A stretch of 64,000 bases of DNA from an uncultured Oscillospiraceae bacterium (GTDB lineage Bacteria; Bacillota; Clostridia; Oscillospirales; Ruminococcaceae). The notes beneath the pieces are model-generated. The model saw only the letters and a program-made list of their open reading frames with translations. It was not told the origin of the DNA and did no database searches. The stretch's first letter is position 1, and the number at the start of each line of letters is the position of its first letter. Shown here one piece after another: positions 62,363-64,000 of this stretch. The translations under genes were made by a program, and so were the position numbers. The stretch lies in NCBI GenBank assembly GCA_934481445.1, contig CAKSPC010000006.1:1-64000 (forward strand), written 5' to 3'.

Positions 62363-63019
62363 ATGACCTATAAAGAAAGCTTCATAAAATTCATGGTGGA
62401 CAGCGGCGTGCTGAAATTCGGCGAATTTACGCTGAAAAGCGGCAGACTCGCGCCCTATTTCATAAACTGCGGAAACTACAAGACCGGCGCTCAGCTCGCA
62501 AAGCTCGGCGAATTCTACGCCGAGTGCATAAAGGAGCACGGCCTTACCCCCGACACCCTTTTTGGCCCCGCTTACAAGGGCATTCCGCTTTCCGTTGCAG
62601 CCTGCACTGCGCTGTACAATAAGTTCGGCATGGATGTAAACTACTGTTTCGACCGCAAGGAAGTAAAGGACCACGGCGAGGGCGGTATGTTCGTCGGCAA
62701 GACCCTTGAGGACGGCGAAAAGGTAGTTATCATCGAGGACGTTATGACCTCCGGAAAGGCTCTGCGCGAGGTCATGCCCAAGCTGACCGGCGCCGCAAAG
62801 GTAAATGTCGAGGGCATGGTAATCACCGTTGACCGCATGGAAAAGGGACTTACATCCGACAAGTCCGCCGTGCAGGAAGTATACGAGGAGTTCGGCGTTA
62901 AGGTATACTCCATTGTAACCATCAACGACATCATCGACGCGCTCGAAAAGGGCGTTATCCCCGGCGCGGAATACGTCGAGAAAATGAAAGAATACAGAAA
63001 GACCTACGGCGTAGGCTGA
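62363..63019 (+). CDS. pyrE: Orotate phosphoribosyltransferase
   Basis: PyrE joins orotate to PRPP to give OMP in pyrimidine synthesis. The 218-residue protein has the family start SFIKFMVDSGVLKFGEFTLKSG with the substrate lysine, FGPAYKGIPLS, and the PRPP loop VVIIEDVMTSGKA. GGAGGGAG precedes the ATG. The other pyr genes are absent from the window; no PyrR attenuator was found. Confidence 0.96.
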   Translation: MTYKESFIKFMVDSGVLKFGEFTLKSGRLAPYFINCGNYKTGAQLAKLGEFYAECIKEHGLTPDTLFGPAYKGIPLSVAACTALYNKFGMDVNYCFDRKEVKDHGEGGMFVGKTLEDGEKVVIIEDVMTSGKALREVMPKLTGAAKVNVEGMVITVDRMEKGLTSDKSAVQEVYEEFGVKVYSIVTINDIIDALEKGVIPGAEYVEKMKEYRKTYGVG

Positions 63020-63041
63020 TAAAGGAAGGTAGTATATTAAT

Positions 63042-63743
63042 ATGGAAATGCCGTTTCAGCCTAACGAAGGCAAAAATTTAGTTATCGACACCGATTTCGG
63101 CAAGTTCGCGCGCTACCCCGTGCGCACCCATGTCATCACCAAGGACGACGTGCTCGAGGATGTCCTCGATAAATATGTGAAGGATTATGTTCAGCCAGGC
63201 GACACCATCATCATGTCGGAAAAGATCGTTGCTATCTCTCAGGGACGCGCTTTCCCCGTCGACGAGATAAAGGTCAGCCGCCTTGCAAAGTTCCTCTCCC
63301 ACTTTGTCGTTAAGACAAGCTACGGAATAGGACTCGGTATGCCGCAGACGATGGAGCTCTGTATCCGCGAGGTCGGCAGACCCAAGGTGCTTTTTGCGGC
63401 GGTATGCGCGGCGATAGGAAAGGTTTTCGGCAAGCACGGTGTTTTCTACAACATCTGCGGCATGAAAGCCCGCGCCATCGACGGCCCCTGTGAATACACC
63501 CTGCCCCCCTACAACCACTATGCAAAGATGGCTCCCGATAAGCCCGACGAGGTCGCGAAGCGCCTTGCGAAGCACCTCGGCGTTGATGTTGTGATCATCG
63601 ACGCGAACGATATCGGCGCGAATGTCCTCGGAAAATGCAGAAAGGACCTGTCGGATGATTTCGCGATACAGGCGTTCAAGGACAATCCCCTTGACCAGTG
63701 CTCCCAGCAGACCCCTATCGCAATCGTAAGAAAGGCGGAATGA
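63042..63743 (+). CDS. CofE-like (F420-0:glutamate ligase domain) protein
   Basis: The 233-residue protein resembles CofE, which in F420-making organisms adds glutamates to F420-0: PVRTHVITKDD, YVQPGDTIIMSEKIVAISQGR, and the metal-binding IIDANDIGANVLG. Clostridia of this kind are not known to make F420, so it probably acts on another acid, such as a gamma-glutamyl transfer. It follows pyrE by 22 bp and is likely in the same operon. The activity itself is uncertain. Confidence 0.82.
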   Translation: MEMPFQPNEGKNLVIDTDFGKFARYPVRTHVITKDDVLEDVLDKYVKDYVQPGDTIIMSEKIVAISQGRAFPVDEIKVSRLAKFLSHFVVKTSYGIGLGMPQTMELCIREVGRPKVLFAAVCAAIGKVFGKHGVFYNICGMKARAIDGPCEYTLPPYNHYAKMAPDKPDEVAKRLAKHLGVDVVIIDANDIGANVLGKCRKDLSDDFAIQAFKDNPLDQCSQQTPIAIVRKAE

Positions 63744-63786
63744 TCCGCTTTCCGATAAATTCCATTGAAAGGACGGTGATTTTTTT

Positions 63787-64000
63787 ATGGCAACAGTAGG
63801 TAACATGGCGTCAACGCAGATACTCATGGCCAAGGCTATGACCAACTACACCGCAAAGACGGGAAATTCCGTTTCCTCGAGCAAGGCTCAGCAGACGCTC
63901 GACGACCTGATGAACACTAAGCTCAAGGGCAAGAGCGACTACTTCAAGGAGCAGTATTCCAACCTCTACAAAAGCATTTACGGGATCACCGACGAGGCGG
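63787..64000 (+). CDS. Partial hypothetical protein at the right edge
   Basis: The gene starts ATG at 63787 behind GAAAGGACGGTGA and runs off the window after 71 codons. The visible part begins MATVGNMASTQILMAKAMTN, lacks a signal peptide and is polar and helical with Lys, Ser and Gln. I do not recognise the family. The codon use fits its neighbours, and it lies 43 bp after the CofE-like gene, so it may belong to the pyrE transcript. Confidence 0.7.
   Translation, partial: MATVGNMASTQILMAKAMTNYTAKTGNSVSSSKAQQTLDDLMNTKLKGKSDYFKEQYSNLYKSIYGITDEA

Overview
The window looks like chromosomal DNA from an anaerobic Clostridia of the Ruminococcus/Oscillospiraceae type. Supporting signs are a cellobiose 2-epimerase close to the Ruminococcus albus form, Firmicutes-style loci (rpmH-rnpA-yidD-yidC-khpB, T-box, RNase Y, ECF transporter, CoaX), GC-rich codons combined with AT-rich TTGACA/TATAAT promoters, and a Gram-positive type IV pilus locus without secretin genes. 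The cell appears to be flagellated and piliated. No rRNA, tRNA, CRISPR array, integrase or intact insertion sequence was seen.

Layout. 0.3-8 kb: rpmF, a small P-loop gene and pgi (minus strand), then a plus-strand run of a zinc-ribbon membrane protein, a TPM-domain protein, dtd, a cysteine desulfurase and a DUF3810 protein. 7.9-9.1 kb is an accessory patch with a 173-bp MITE-like element, an orphan winged-helix protein resembling replication initiators, and three iteron-like repeats. 9.1-18.4 kb holds secA, cellobiose 2-epimerase, an orphan efflux adaptor, T-box-controlled leuA, ilvE and a lipoprotein, followed by glyS. 20.4-34.7 kb is the type IV pilus locus: pilC, a pilM-pilN fusion, pilO, a large pilX-like gene and two minor pilins in one block, a prepilin peptidase on the other strand, then pilB, pilT and two pilins. 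glgP follows, divergent from pilC. 37.9-39.0 kb is rpsF-ssb-rpsR.

39.2-42.2 kb is the most striking block. A strong promoter and a cobalamin riboswitch precede a surface DUF4430 protein, a membrane protein combining an alpha/alpha-toroid (prenyltransferase-like) domain with DUF4430, and a small cysteine-rich protein. The alpha-toroid plus DUF4430 pairing is the layout of animal intrinsic factor and transcobalamin, so I read this as a candidate B12-capture system.

43.3-52.0 kb is a late flagellar operon (flgM, flgN, flgK, flgL, DUF6470, fliW, csrA, fliD, fliS, fliT-like) behind a near-consensus sigma-28 promoter. 52.2-55.1 kb carries a VTC-domain gene, DUF4956, coaX and a probable pantothenate S component. 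55.7-59.6 kb is rpmH-rnpA-yidD-yidC-khpB and trxA. The right end has rny (minus strand), then pyrE, a CofE-like gene and a truncated unknown gene.

Five gene-free gaps (about 18.5, 37.5, 43.2, 55.3 and 59.9 kb) hold members of one modular, hairpin-rich dispersed repeat family, including a mobile 67-68-bp sub-module with a compensatory base change in a stem.
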